Positions 37,290-46,796 of a stretch of DNA of 64,000 bases are shown piece by piece (within the stretch, counting starts at the first letter, position 1; each line of letters starts with the position of its first letter). This DNA comes from Nitrogeniibacter mangrovi (GTDB taxonomy: Bacteria; Pseudomonadota; Gammaproteobacteria; Burkholderiales; Rhodocyclaceae): contig NZ_CP048836.1 of assembly GCF_010983895.1 (NCBI RefSeq), forward strand, positions 310,001 to 374,000. The letters run 5' to 3'. The notes beneath the pieces were generated by a model. That model made no database searches and was not told the origin of the DNA. It worked only from the letters and a program-made list of their open reading frames with translations. A program made the position numbers and the translations under genes.

Positions 37290-38003
37290 GTGCGACTGGC
37301 GATTCTCGAAGACGATTCGGTACAGAACGACACCCTGATCCAGTGGCTGCAGCAGGCCGGCCACGACGTCTATGGTTTCGTCGAACCGAGGGAGTTCATC
37401 CGCGTTGCCGGGCGGGAAAGTTTCGACCTGTGCCTGATCGACTGGATGCTGCCGGAGATGAGCGGCACCGAGGTGCTCAACTGGCTGCGTCAGGACCGGT
37501 CCAACGATACCCCGGTGATCTTCATCACCGCCCGGGATGCCGAAGAAGACATCGTGACCGCCCTGAGCGCCGGGGCGGACGACTACATCGTCAAGCCGCT
37601 GCGGCGCTACGAACTGGTGTCACGGATCGAGGCGGTGATGCGCCGGGCGCGGCCGCTGGCGCAGGAGCAGGTGATCGACGTGCCGCCGTTCTTCTTCGAC
37701 GTGTCGGCCAAGACGGTGACGGTCCACGGCGAGCCGGTCGAACTGACCGACAAGGAATTCGACCTGTCCATGTTCATGTTCCGCAACCTGGGGCGGCTCA
37801 TTTCCCGCGGACACATGCTCGAGGCCGTCTGGGGGCGCAATCCCAATCTGGCCACGCGCACCGTCGACACCCATATCAGCCGGGTGCGCAGCAAGCTGGG
37901 GCTGCGCCCGGAAAACGGTTTTCGCCTGACGCCGACCTACAACTACGGCTATCGCCTCGAGCGCCTGGGCGAGGCGGCGGCCGACGAGGCCGCCCCGGCC
38001 TGA
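37290..38003 (+). CDS. OmpR-family response regulator
   Basis: The 237-residue protein begins at a GTG (MRLAILEDDS) after an AAGGA site. The receiver has Asp51 (CLIDWMLPEMSG) and Lys102 (DYIVKPL). A winged-helix C-terminal domain (about 135-228) shows ELTDKEFDLSMFMFRNLGR and DTHISRVRSKLGL. It is probably the partner of the CHASE2 kinase encoded at 40306, which has no regulator beside it. MscL converges from the right. Its stop codon sits in the loop of a GC-rich hairpin. Confidence 0.88.
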   Translation: MRLAILEDDSVQNDTLIQWLQQAGHDVYGFVEPREFIRVAGRESFDLCLIDWMLPEMSGTEVLNWLRQDRSNDTPVIFITARDAEEDIVTALSAGADDYIVKPLRRYELVSRIEAVMRRARPLAQEQVIDVPPFFFDVSAKTVTVHGEPVELTDKEFDLSMFMFRNLGRLISRGHMLEAVWGRNPNLATRTVDTHISRVRSKLGLRPENGFRLTPTYNYGYRLERLGEAAADEAAPA

Positions 38004-38011
38004 GGCCGGGG
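37993..38011. terminator. GC-rich hairpin spanning the OmpR-type stop codon
   Basis: CCCCGGCC-TGA-GGCCGGGG: the eight-base arms are perfect and the three-base loop is the stop codon itself. No T-run follows. It sits 17 bp before the convergent mscL stop and may act as a bidirectional end structure. Confidence 0.45.
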
Positions 38012-38027
38012 GCGGGCCGTCGCGTCG

Positions 38028-38450
38028 TCAGCGCTGCTTGAGCGAGTCGCGGATCTCGCGCAGCAGGGTGATGTCTTCCGGATCTGCCTTCGGCGCCTCC
38101 GGCTCGGGGGGCGTCTCGCGCTTCATCTTGTTGATCGCCTTGATGGCCAGGAAGATCACGAAGGCGATGATCAGGAAGTTGATCGAGGTGTTGATGAACA
38201 CGCCGTATTTCACCAGTGGCGCGCCGGCCTTCTCCGCCGCGGCCAGGCTGTCGAACTGACCCGCGCCGAGGTTGATGTACAGCTCCGAGAAATCCACGCC
38301 GCCGACCAGCCGGCCGACAACCGGCATCACCACGTCGTTGACGAGCGAGCTGACGATCTTGCCGAACGCGCCGCCGATGATGACACCGACCGCCATGTCG
38401 ACCACGTTGCCCTTGACGGCGAATTCCTTGAACTCGGACATGAAGCTCAT
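38028..38450 (-). CDS. mscL: Large-conductance mechanosensitive channel
   Basis: The 140-residue protein matches MscL throughout. The N-terminal helix is [33 protein letters not shown] (S1 and first TM), followed by a periplasmic loop ([12 protein letters not shown]), a second TM ([20 protein letters not shown]) and a charged C-terminal bundle. It opens on hypo-osmotic shock. The start at 38450 (MSFMSEF) follows AGGAGGTCAGCCC; the longer reading frame upstream is not supported. Confidence 0.95.
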   Translation of the reverse strand: MSFMSEFKEFAVKGNVVDMAVGVIIGGAFGKIVSSLVNDVVMPVVGRLVGGVDFSELYINLGAGQFDSLAAAEKAGAPLVKYGVFINTSINFLIIAFVIFLAIKAINKMKRETPPEPEAPKADPEDITLLREIRDSLKQR

Positions 38451-38656
38451 GGGCTGACCTCCTGATATCGATTGTTGTGCTTGTGTGCCGGCCGGATTCG
38501 AACGACATGGCGCCGACTGCCTGCAGTCTAGGTGATCGTCGTCGCTTTGGGTGAAGCATTTGTACGCGGCCGGCTCAATCATCGGTCATTTCCCGCGACG
38601 CGCGGCCATGGCAACATAGGCGCGCAACGTCTTATTACAAACACATGGAGGACGCC

Positions 38657-40285
38657 ATGCACATGGCTGGCCACGCCGGGTGCCGCTGGGTGCGCCGCGC
38701 TTTGATGCTGGTGCTGCTGCTCGGCGCCGTGACGGTTCGGGCCGGGGACGACATGGTCCGCTACGTGGTGCGCAAGGATGACACCCTCATCGGCCTCGGC
38801 GAGGCGATGTTCGCGGACCCGTCGGCCTGGCCGCAGGTGCAGCGCATCAACCGGGTGGCGAACCCGCGCCGCATTCCGATCGGCACCGTGCTGAGCATTC
38901 CGGTGCGCCTGCTGCGCACCGTGCCGCGCGAAGGCGAGGTGGTGTTCGTGAGCGGTCAGGCCCGGGCCGACGGCGCGTCGCTGGCCACCGGTGACAAGGT
39001 GCCGGAGGGGGCGCGGCTGGAGACCGGGGCGGACGGTTTTCTCTCCATCGCGCTGCCGGACGGCTCGCACCTGACCCTGCAACCGCAAAGCCGGGTGCGC
39101 GTCGAGGGGCTGCACGGCTTCGTCGGCATCGACGACGCCCAGCGTGCCAGCTTCGAGGTGGACGAGGGCCGGGTCGAGACCGAGGTGGCGCCACAGAAGG
39201 GCCCTGCGGCGCGGTATCGCATCCACACCCCGACCGCGATCATCGGCGTGCGTGGCACCAGTTTCCGTGTCGCCGCCGACGCCGCGGTCACCCGTGCCGA
39301 GATGCGCGAGGGCACGGTGCAGGTCGCCGGCCCCCAGGGCGGGGGCCGGCCGGTCGCCTTGCGCGAAGGCTTCGGCCTGGTGGCGCGGGCGGGCAAGCCC
39401 TTGCCCAAACCCGTGGCCCTGCTGCCGGCGCCCGATCTGACCGATCTGCCGACCCTGCACGAGCGGCCGCTGGTGAGCCTGGAACTGGCGCCGCTGGCCG
39501 GCGCGATCGCCTATCGTGGCCAGGTGGCGACCGACGCCGGCTTCTCGCGCATCGTCGCCGAGGCCCGCAGCGCGGTGCCGGTGCTCAAGATCGACGGGCT
39601 GGCGGACGGCGACTACTTCCTGCGCGTGCGGGGCGTCGACTCGCGTGGCCTGGAGGGGCGCGACGCGCAGATGGCCTTCCGCCTCAAGGCCCGCCCCGAG
39701 CCGCCCTTCGTCAATGCCCCGCGCCCCGACGGCAAGGTGCGGGCGGGCGAGGTGGCCTTCGCCTGGGCGCGCGCCGAGGGCGCGGCGCGCTATCGCTTCG
39801 AGCTGTCGCGCCAGGCCGACCTGTCCGAGCCCCTGGTGAGCCGCGCCGATCTGGCCGAGCCCGACTTGCGCGTGGCGCTCGAGGAAGGCACCTACTACTG
39901 GCGCCTCGCCAGTACCCGGGCCGACGGCGACCGCGGGCCGTGGGGCGATCCGGTGCGTGTCACGGTGCGTCCGCCCATGGCCCCGGTGCCGCCGCCGGCC
40001 TTCGACGACACCTCGATGTTCTTCGCCTGGGGCGGGGAGCCGGGCCAGCGCTTCGAATACCAGCTCGCCGATGACACCGACTTCGCCACCGTGCTGGCCA
40101 GCGGCACCGTGGCGCAGCCCGAGGTGCGCATGGACAAGCCGGCCCCGGGTGCCTACTACCTGCGCATCCGGGCCATCGATCCGGACGGCTTCGTGAGCGC
40201 CTATTCCGCCCCCCAGAAGGTGATCGTGCCGGCCAGCTTCCCGGTCTGGCTCATCGGCGTGCCGCTGATGATGATCTTCCTCTGA
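38657..40285 (+). CDS. LysM-FecR domain envelope protein
   Basis: The start at 38657 follows GGAGGACGCC and gives 542 residues. A signal peptide or anchor (about 10-30) is followed by a LysM domain (YVVRKDDTLIGLGEAMFADPSAWPQVQRIN) and a FecR domain (GDKVPEGARLETGADGFLSIALPDGSHL to TPTAIIGVRGTSFRV). Two fibronectin-like repeats then precede a C-terminal TM helix (FPVWLIGVPLMMIFL). Such proteins are repeatedly encoded beside CHASE2 sensors in betaproteobacteria, as here with a 20-bp gap. It is presumably a periplasmic partner of the kinase or a cell-wall-binding sensor. Confidence 0.87.
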   Translation: MHMAGHAGCRWVRRALMLVLLLGAVTVRAGDDMVRYVVRKDDTLIGLGEAMFADPSAWPQVQRINRVANPRRIPIGTVLSIPVRLLRTVPREGEVVFVSGQARADGASLATGDKVPEGARLETGADGFLSIALPDGSHLTLQPQSRVRVEGLHGFVGIDDAQRASFEVDEGRVETEVAPQKGPAARYRIHTPTAIIGVRGTSFRVAADAAVTRAEMREGTVQVAGPQGGGRPVALREGFGLVARAGKPLPKPVALLPAPDLTDLPTLHERPLVSLELAPLAGAIAYRGQVATDAGFSRIVAEARSAVPVLKIDGLADGDYFLRVRGVDSRGLEGRDAQMAFRLKARPEPPFVNAPRPDGKVRAGEVAFAWARAEGAARYRFELSRQADLSEPLVSRADLAEPDLRVALEEGTYYWRLASTRADGDRGPWGDPVRVTVRPPMAPVPPPAFDDTSMFFAWGGEPGQRFEYQLADDTDFATVLASGTVAQPEVRMDKPAPGAYYLRIRAIDPDGFVSAYSAPQKVIVPASFPVWLIGVPLMMIFL

Positions 40286-40305
40286 GGCGGCGGGCGGACC
40301 GGGAC

Positions 40306-42624
40306 ATGGCGGATCGCAGCGTCATCGAGTGGCTGGTGGTGACCGTGCTGTGTGCGGCGACGGCCGCCGCGGCGACCGCCTTCGGCTGGGTCTGGCGCAT
40401 GGACATGGTGGCCTACGACGCGGCCATGTCGCTGGCGCGGCCGGCGCCGGACCCGGCGGTGGTGCTGGTGGCCATCGACGATCCGAGCCTGGCGGAGATC
40501 GGCCGCTGGCCCTGGCGCCGGTCGGTGCATGCGGCCCTCATCGAGCGCCTCAGCGCCGCCGGCGCGCGCGTGATCGCCTTCGATGTCATCCTCCATGAGC
40601 CCAACCCGGACGACCCCGGGGCCGACCGGGTGCTCGCCGACGCGATCGCCCGCAGCGGGCGCGTGATCCTGCCCGTGGTGCAGGCCTCGCGGGGCAATCG
40701 CATCATCGGCGAGGCGCCGCCGGCGCCCCTGTTCCAGGCCGGCGCCGCGGCCACCGGACACATTCATGTGGAACTAGACCCGGACGGCATCGCCCGCAGC
40801 GTTTACCTGTGGGAGGGGTTCGGGCGCGCCCGTCATCCGCAACTGGCGCTGGCCGCCCTGCAACAGGCCGATCCGGCGCGCGCGGCCCGCTATGCCGCGC
40901 CCGACGAGCGTGCGAGCCCCGGCGAGTGGCACCGCGCCGACTGGCTGCGCATTCCCTTCTCCGGCCCCCCGGGCACCTACGCCCACGTCTCCTACGCCGA
41001 CGTGCTGCGTGGCGACGTGGCCGACGCGGTGCTGCGCGACAAGATCGTGTTCGTCGGCGCGACCGCGCTCGGCCTGGCCGACAGCGTGCCGACCCCGACC
41101 TCCGGCTTCAACCGGCCGATGCCGGGGGTGGAGGTCAATGCCAACGTGTATTCGGCGCTGTGGCGCGGCGAGGGCATCCGTCCGCTGGGCGCCGCTGCCG
41201 CCAGTGCGGCGGCCGCCCTGATCGTGATCGGCCTCATGGTGATCATGCTGCGCACCGCGCCGCGGGTGGCCCTGGTGTGGGCGTTCGCGGGCGCCGGAGG
41301 CACTCTCGCGCTGATGGGGCTGGGCCTGAATCTGGTGCACCTGTGGTTCCCCCCGGCCGGCACCATGCTCGGCTGCATGCTGTGCTATCCGCTGTGGAGC
41401 TGGCGCCGGCTCGAGGCCGCGCAACGGCACCTGGACGCTCAGCTCGAGATTCTCCATCGCGATGCCGAGCGCCTGTTCCCGGTGGTGCGCCGGCGCCCCG
41501 TCGAGGCCCACGACCTCGATCCACTGCAACAGCGCATCCGCCGCGTCGCCTTGGCGGTGCAGCGTCAGCGCGACATGCGCCGCTTCATGGCGGACACCCT
41601 CGACGGCCTGCCGGTGGGCGCCATCGTGACCGGCGCCGAGGGCGAGGTGATGCTGTGCAACCGCGGGGCGTTGCACCTGCTCGACGTGCCGGCGGTGAGC
41701 GCGGTGCCCAAGGCGCTGGGCGCACTGGCGTGGCCGCCCGGCACGCGCCTGGCCGACGGGCTGCCCGTGCCCGACCCCGCGGCCGGCATCACCACGGTGG
41801 AGGTGGACGGCCCGCAGGAGCGGCGCCTGCTGATCCAGGCCGCCGGGCTGGCGGATGACGAGGGCGTGCCGATCGGCCGTGTCTTCGGGCTGTCGGACAT
41901 CACCCAGGTGCGCGACGCCCACAAGCGCCGGGAAGAAACCATGCATTACCTCTCCCATGATCTGCGCTCGCCGATCGCCTCCCTCCTCACCCTCATCGAG
42001 GCCGAACGCACCGCCGGTGAGCCGGATGCCGCGCAGATGCAGTTCCTGCGCCAACTGGGTCGATATGGCAATGCCGCGCTGAAGCTGGCGGACGACCTGT
42101 TCCGCCTGGTGCGGGCCGACGCCATCGATCAGGCGAACTTCGCCGAACTGCACCTGGCCAGCGTGGTCCAGGACGCCCTCGACGAGGTCTGGGTGCAGGC
42201 GCGCGCGCGCGATGTCAGCTTGCGCTTCGTGCCCGAGGAGGCGGTGGCGGATGCCGCCCTGGTGCGCGGCGACCGCGAGCTGGTGCGCCGGGCGCTCGCC
42301 AACCTGCTCGGCAACGCCATCAAGTACGGGCCCGACGGCGGCGAGGTCGAGGTCGCGCTGACGCGCGCGGGCGACACCTGGCGGGTGTCCGTCCATGACC
42401 AGGGCGAGGGCATCGGCCCCGATCAGCTGCCGCAGCTGTTCCGCCGTTTCGGTCGCCTCAAGACCGCCGCGAGCCGGCGCGAGTCGGGCGTCGGTCTGGG
42501 CCTCATGATCGTCAAGACCGTGGCCGAGCGCCATGGCGGGCGGGTGACGGTGGACACCTCGCCGGGGGGCGGCGCCACCTTCAGCCTGATTCTGCCGGCG
42601 GCCGCGGCGGACGCCGTCGCGTGA
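40306..42624 (+). CDS. CHASE2-domain sensor histidine kinase
   Basis: The 772-residue protein has an N-terminal TM, a periplasmic CHASE2 domain (about 30-285: VVLVAIDDPSLAEIGRWPWRR, IAFDVILHEPNPDDPGADRVLADAI and FVGATALGLADSVPTPTSGFNRPMPGVEVNANV) and three TM helices (about 288-370). A cytoplasmic PAS-like region follows, then HisKA with His551 (MHYLSHDLRSPIASLL) and an HATPase (NLLGNAIKYGPDGG, DQGEGIGPDQLPQLFRRFGR, GVGLGLMIVK). It follows the LysM-FecR gene directly. The OmpR-type regulator at 37290 is the nearest regulator and a likely partner. The stimulus is unknown. Confidence 0.92.
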   Translation: MADRSVIEWLVVTVLCAATAAAATAFGWVWRMDMVAYDAAMSLARPAPDPAVVLVAIDDPSLAEIGRWPWRRSVHAALIERLSAAGARVIAFDVILHEPNPDDPGADRVLADAIARSGRVILPVVQASRGNRIIGEAPPAPLFQAGAAATGHIHVELDPDGIARSVYLWEGFGRARHPQLALAALQQADPARAARYAAPDERASPGEWHRADWLRIPFSGPPGTYAHVSYADVLRGDVADAVLRDKIVFVGATALGLADSVPTPTSGFNRPMPGVEVNANVYSALWRGEGIRPLGAAAASAAAALIVIGLMVIMLRTAPRVALVWAFAGAGGTLALMGLGLNLVHLWFPPAGTMLGCMLCYPLWSWRRLEAAQRHLDAQLEILHRDAERLFPVVRRRPVEAHDLDPLQQRIRRVALAVQRQRDMRRFMADTLDGLPVGAIVTGAEGEVMLCNRGALHLLDVPAVSAVPKALGALAWPPGTRLADGLPVPDPAAGITTVEVDGPQERRLLIQAAGLADDEGVPIGRVFGLSDITQVRDAHKRREETMHYLSHDLRSPIASLLTLIEAERTAGEPDAAQMQFLRQLGRYGNAALKLADDLFRLVRADAIDQANFAELHLASVVQDALDEVWVQARARDVSLRFVPEEAVADAALVRGDRELVRRALANLLGNAIKYGPDGGEVEVALTRAGDTWRVSVHDQGEGIGPDQLPQLFRRFGRLKTAASRRESGVGLGLMIVKTVAERHGGRVTVDTSPGGGATFSLILPAAAADAVA

Positions 42625-44072
42625 ACGCCCCCGACGCGAAGGTCGCGAGGTCACGCTGGCGCTGGCGCTGGCCTGTGGCGGCCGTTGCGCTGTTGCTGCC
42701 GGGGGTGCTGCTGGTCACGCTCATGTCCATGCCGGGCTGGCTCGACGCCTGGCTCGTCGGCCGCATCGGGGCGCAGCTTCAGGGCCGGCTCGAGATGCAC
42801 CTCGACCCCGAACTGATGAGCGCCCTGCCGGGCGTGAACGCACGTCAGCTCCGTTGGCGTGCCGTTGGCTCGCCGCCCGGCACCATCGATATCACGCACC
42901 TGAGCGCCCGCACCCCGTGGCGTGTCGACGGCGCCGTGCGCCCGATCGAAGTGGTGGTGTCCGGCGCGCGCATCGAGCTGCATCAGGGCGCGGACGGTCG
43001 CTGGCCGCTGCCCTTGCCGGTCGGCCCGGCGGGTGACGGCGCGCCGCCGGTCACGCTCGGATCGGTGCGGGCGGACGATGTCGCGCTGCGCCTGGTGCCG
43101 GTGTCGGGGCCCCCGGTGGAGGCGCACATCGCGCATCTGACGATCGATCCGACCGACGCCGGCTGGCAGGTGCGCATGGAGGGGGCGGTGGCGGCCGAGC
43201 GGGTGCGCTGGGTCGGCCGGATGCAGACGCGGGCGCAGTGGAAGGACGGTGCAATCGCCGTGCGCGAGGCCGTCGTGCGCGGCACGCTCTCCTGGCCGGG
43301 CGGTGGGCTCGATACGCTCACCCTCGCCGCCGAATCGGGATGGCGCCGCGACGGAGCCGTGCAGATCGATGGCCTCGACATCGACGCGCGGGGGCGGGTG
43401 GACGCCGTGCCCGATGCCTCGATCGCGCTGCACGGTCGGCTGCCGCAACTGGCGCTGGCCGATGGCCGCTTCTCGGCCCGGCTCGCGCCGCTGCGTGCCC
43501 AGATCGCCGGCGCGTGGCCGGCCCGGATCGAACTTGCCGAAGCGACCGTGGTGTTGGCCGACGGCCAGCTGAGCCTGCAGCCGCTGGCGCTCACCGTGCG
43601 TCATGAGGACGCCACCCGGCCCCTCGAAGCGATCACCACGGGCGGGGCGCTGACGCTGGATCTTCCGCAGGGGGAGGCGCATGTGGCCCAGACGGGGCTG
43701 AGCCTGCGCGTGCCCGACCCGGCGCGCCCGTCCGCCCGGATCACCGTGCACGGTCATGTGTCCGGCGCCGCGACCCGCGATCCGCTGCAGGCCAGCGGTG
43801 CGCTTGCCCTGACACTGACCCCCAGCCGGCTCGTCGCCCAGTGGTCGGTGGACGGCGCACGGGCGCGGCCGCTGCATCTGCACGGCACCGTGAACCGGTT
43901 CGATCTGGATCGCTGGCTGCGTCCCGATCCGGCGGATCGCGCGCCGCCGTCGCTGGCGGCGTGGCGCGATCTGCCGCTCACCCTGGATCTCACCGTGGAC
44001 GAGCTGGTCTGGCATGGCGTGACGGTGCGCTCGGCCCACCTGACCCTGGATGGGGACACGGCGCCCCGCTGA
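42621..44072 (+). CDS. AsmA-like envelope protein
   Basis: The 483-residue protein begins at GTG, overlapping the kinase stop (GTGA). A basic N-terminus and single TM (about 17-36) precede a long beta-rich periplasmic region with repeats of the AsmA/DUF748 kind (LSARTPWRVDGAVRPIEVVVSGARIEL, RADDVALRLVPV, TLTLAAESGWRRDGAVQIDGLDIDARG). AsmA-like proteins are built from such strands and several act in lipid transport to the outer membrane. Co-translation with the CHASE2 kinase suggests one functional unit. Family assignment is from pattern only. Confidence 0.65.
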   Translation: MNAPDAKVARSRWRWRWPVAAVALLLPGVLLVTLMSMPGWLDAWLVGRIGAQLQGRLEMHLDPELMSALPGVNARQLRWRAVGSPPGTIDITHLSARTPWRVDGAVRPIEVVVSGARIELHQGADGRWPLPLPVGPAGDGAPPVTLGSVRADDVALRLVPVSGPPVEAHIAHLTIDPTDAGWQVRMEGAVAAERVRWVGRMQTRAQWKDGAIAVREAVVRGTLSWPGGGLDTLTLAAESGWRRDGAVQIDGLDIDARGRVDAVPDASIALHGRLPQLALADGRFSARLAPLRAQIAGAWPARIELAEATVVLADGQLSLQPLALTVRHEDATRPLEAITTGGALTLDLPQGEAHVAQTGLSLRVPDPARPSARITVHGHVSGAATRDPLQASGALALTLTPSRLVAQWSVDGARARPLHLHGTVNRFDLDRWLRPDPADRAPPSLAAWRDLPLTLDLTVDELVWHGVTVRSAHLTLDGDTAPR

Positions 44073-44092
44073 CCGGCGCGGATCTGATTTCG

Positions 44093-44102
44093 AACGATCG
44101 TT
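44093..44102. promoter_or_regulatory. Possible TetR-type operator before the nitronate monooxygenase gene
   Basis: AACGATCGTT is a perfect ten-base palindrome in the 100-bp gap, followed by an AT-rich stretch and 70 bp before the next ATG. Similar palindromes are bound by TetR-family regulators of acyl-CoA genes in betaproteobacteria; no such regulator is in the window. Confidence 0.4.
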
Positions 44103-44172
44103 TTAATTTTGCCGATGCCCGTGCTAGAGTCGGGCGAACATCGGCCGAGCCGCACAACCGAGGAGACCTGTC

Positions 44173-45150
44173 ATGAGTATTCCCGCCGCCTTCCAGGGGG
44201 GCATGCGCCTGCCGGCCATCGCCGCCCCCATGTTCCTGGTGTCCGGCCCCGACCTGGTCATCAACGCCTGCTGCGCCGGCGTGGCCGGCACCTTTCCCGC
44301 CCTCAATGCGCGTACGCCGGAGCTGCTCGACGGATGGCTCGCGCGCATCAACGGCGCCCTCGACGCCCAGCGCGAGCGTGGCCCCGAGGCGCTGTGCGCG
44401 CCCTATGGCGTCAACCTCATTCTCCATCCGAGCAATCCGCGCGTGGCGCCCGATCTCGACCTGCTGGTCAAGCACCGGGTGCCCTTCGTCATCACCAGCC
44501 TGGGGCATCCCGGCCCGGTGGTGGAGGCGGTCAAGGGTTACGGCGGGCTGGTGTTCTCCGATGTGGTGCATGCCTACCATGCGCGCAAGGCGGCCGCGGC
44601 CGGCGTGGACGGGATCATCGCCGTCGGTGCCGGCGCCGGGGGCCACGCCGGCACCCAGAGCCCGTTCAGCCTGGTGCGCGAGATCCGCGAATTCTGGGAC
44701 GGCACGCTGGTGCTCGGCGGCGCCATTTCGGACGGTGCCGGGGTGCGCGCGGCCGAGGTGCTGGGGGCGGACTTCGCCTACATGGGCACGCGCTTCATCG
44801 CCACCCAGGAGGCCATGGCCGATCCGGCCTACAAGCAGATGCTCATCGACAGCGGGGTGCAGGACATCGTCTATACCGACGCGATTTCCGGCACCAACGC
44901 CAACTTCCTGTGGCCGAGCCTGGAGAAGGGCGGATATGAACGCGAGGCGCTGAGCCTCAACGTGGGCAAGGGCAAGCTCAAGCCGATCACCGACGAGGCC
45001 AAGGCCTGGCGCGATTTCTGGAGCGCCGGCCATGGCGTGGCCACCATCCATGACGCGCCGCCGGTGGCCGCGCTGGTGGCGCGGCTCGGCGAGGAATACG
45101 ACGCGGCCTGCGCGCTGCCGGCCAGTGCCGCGACGCGGCACCGACCGTAG
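44173..45150 (+). CDS. Nitronate monooxygenase (2-nitropropane dioxygenase family)
   Basis: The 325-residue FMN TIM-barrel protein has the N-terminal block RLPAIAAPMFLVSGPDLVINACCAGVAGTFPA, then VVHAYHARKAAAAGVDGIIAVGAGAGGHAG and GGAISDGAGVRAAEVLGADFAYMGTRFIAT. It oxidises nitronates or alkyl nitro compounds with O2; several members act on propionate-3-nitronate or have unknown substrates. An ACCGAGGAGACC ribosome site precedes the start. Monocistronic; the palindrome upstream suggests repressor control. Confidence 0.9.
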   Translation: MSIPAAFQGGMRLPAIAAPMFLVSGPDLVINACCAGVAGTFPALNARTPELLDGWLARINGALDAQRERGPEALCAPYGVNLILHPSNPRVAPDLDLLVKHRVPFVITSLGHPGPVVEAVKGYGGLVFSDVVHAYHARKAAAAGVDGIIAVGAGAGGHAGTQSPFSLVREIREFWDGTLVLGGAISDGAGVRAAEVLGADFAYMGTRFIATQEAMADPAYKQMLIDSGVQDIVYTDAISGTNANFLWPSLEKGGYEREALSLNVGKGKLKPITDEAKAWRDFWSAGHGVATIHDAPPVAALVARLGEEYDAACALPASAATRHRP

Positions 45151-45162
45151 CGCTCACGGACC

Positions 45163-46611
45163 TCAGCGACCGCGCGGCTTGAACGGCTTGCCGTTGACCG
45201 TCAGCTGGCCGTTCCGGAACGCGAATTCCGATTTGATCAGGCCCTTGTCGCGGGTGACGTAGCCCTCGCTGGCCGCCTGCTGCAACTGGGCTTCGAGGCG
45301 TGCGTCGATCATCGCCACCTGATCGTCGGACAGTTCGGCCTGCGGATCCATGGCCGCGATCTGCTTGCGGGTGCGTTCGACCATCATCTCGCGCATCATC
45401 GCCTCGGGCAGGGTCAGCGCGCCGCTGGCGTCGAGCTTGCCGAGCAGGATCATGGGATTGCCCACTTCCTCGGGGGCGATGCCGGGCAGCTGCGCCCGGG
45501 CCTGGATGTGGGCTTCGCCCTGCGGGGTGTTGAAGCTCAGGCGGTCGAGGCGCAGTTCCGGATCGTGGGCGAGCAGCGCCATGGCCGGCTCCGCCAGCGC
45601 CGCCATCGCCACCTGCGGGTTGCCCTGGCCGGTCAGCAGCGCCGGGTCGCCATACATGTCCATGAGCGCCCGGTAGAGCTTGGCCACCGTGCGCACATGC
45701 AGGTGGTTCATCGAGAAGTCGTAGTGGGCGGGGCCGAAGTTGCGCGCGCCCACCTGGAATACCTGGGCGCTCATCTTCGCCTGCAGATCCAGGTAGTCGC
45801 CCTGGGCGGGCATGTCCACCGTGTACTCGAGCTGCTTGAGCTCCACCGGTTCGCCTTCCAGCTCCGGACCGCTCACGGCCATGCGCTCGAGCGTGAAGCG
45901 CTGCGTGCCGGCATAGAGCAGCGGTTCGTCCTCGAGGAGGCGGCGCTGCTCGCCGCGCATGTGCAACCCGGTCATGACCAGGTGCACGCCCTTGCCGTCC
46001 TCCACCTCGAGTTTCGGCGCGCCGCCCTGCATGGTGTAGCGCGTCATGCCGGCGTCGAAGTCGACGCTCGCGGTGAAGCCTTCCCAGGCGATCTGCCCGG
46101 TGTGGCCGTCTTCGGCGACCGGCAGCGGCGCGGCGAAGGCGGGGCTGCTCACGTCGCTGACGCCGCCGCCATCGAGCCGGATCACGGTGTGGGCGTGGAG
46201 GGGCGGCTGGTCGCCGAAAACCTTGGCGGCCTCGGCCCGGGCGGCCTCGGGCAGCACCAGCTCGCTGTCGATCACGGCGGCGGCGAGGCCGTCGGCCCAG
46301 GGGCCATGACGGATCTCGGAGCGGAAGCTCAGGCGCAGCGGTTGGGCCGGGTTGGTGGGCGCGTCACCCGCATCGGCGGCGGTCTTGTGCATGGCGCGCA
46401 TCATGTCGCCGAGCACCTCGAGGGTCACGGTCTCGTGGGCGGAGAACACGCCGCGCTCGTATTGACGCTCGACCACTTTCAGGTAGGGCAGGCTCTCGAG
46501 CTGGGCGTACTGGGTGTCCAGGGTGGATTGCACCTGCTTGCCCAGATACCAGCTGGCGGCGGGGTAGGCGATGACGGGCAGGGCGATGACGGCGATCCAG
46601 GATTTCTTCAT
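45163..46611 (-). CDS. DUF945 (YdgA-like) periplasmic protein
   Basis: The start at 46611 (MKKSWIAVIALPVIAYPAAS) gives 482 residues with one N-terminal TM. YdgA/DUF945 features follow: YLGKQVQSTLDTQYAQLESLPYLKVVERQYERGVFSAHETVTLEV, a RSEIRHGPW block and several long beta-rich repeats. The family is abundant in proteobacteria and of unknown function, though mild links to swarming and the inner-membrane face are reported. It is convergent with the nitronate monooxygenase gene and divergent from ubiX. Confidence 0.85.
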   Translation of the reverse strand: MKKSWIAVIALPVIAYPAASWYLGKQVQSTLDTQYAQLESLPYLKVVERQYERGVFSAHETVTLEVLGDMMRAMHKTAADAGDAPTNPAQPLRLSFRSEIRHGPWADGLAAAVIDSELVLPEAARAEAAKVFGDQPPLHAHTVIRLDGGGVSDVSSPAFAAPLPVAEDGHTGQIAWEGFTASVDFDAGMTRYTMQGGAPKLEVEDGKGVHLVMTGLHMRGEQRRLLEDEPLLYAGTQRFTLERMAVSGPELEGEPVELKQLEYTVDMPAQGDYLDLQAKMSAQVFQVGARNFGPAHYDFSMNHLHVRTVAKLYRALMDMYGDPALLTGQGNPQVAMAALAEPAMALLAHDPELRLDRLSFNTPQGEAHIQARAQLPGIAPEEVGNPMILLGKLDASGALTLPEAMMREMMVERTRKQIAAMDPQAELSDDQVAMIDARLEAQLQQAASEGYVTRDKGLIKSEFAFRNGQLTVNGKPFKPRGR

Positions 46612-46796
46612 GGGGAATTCTCGTGCAGGTGAGCCGCGCGGCGCGCGCGCGGCGAGACGCCGCACAGTATAACGTCATCATATGGGGCGTCCATGGCGCG
46701 CCGCTGCCGATCGGGCGGCATGTGCCGGACTGGCTGCCGTGACCCCGTCCCATGAGGTAGGCTAGTGGCTGTCGCCCTGCCGAGTCTCTTGTCACC

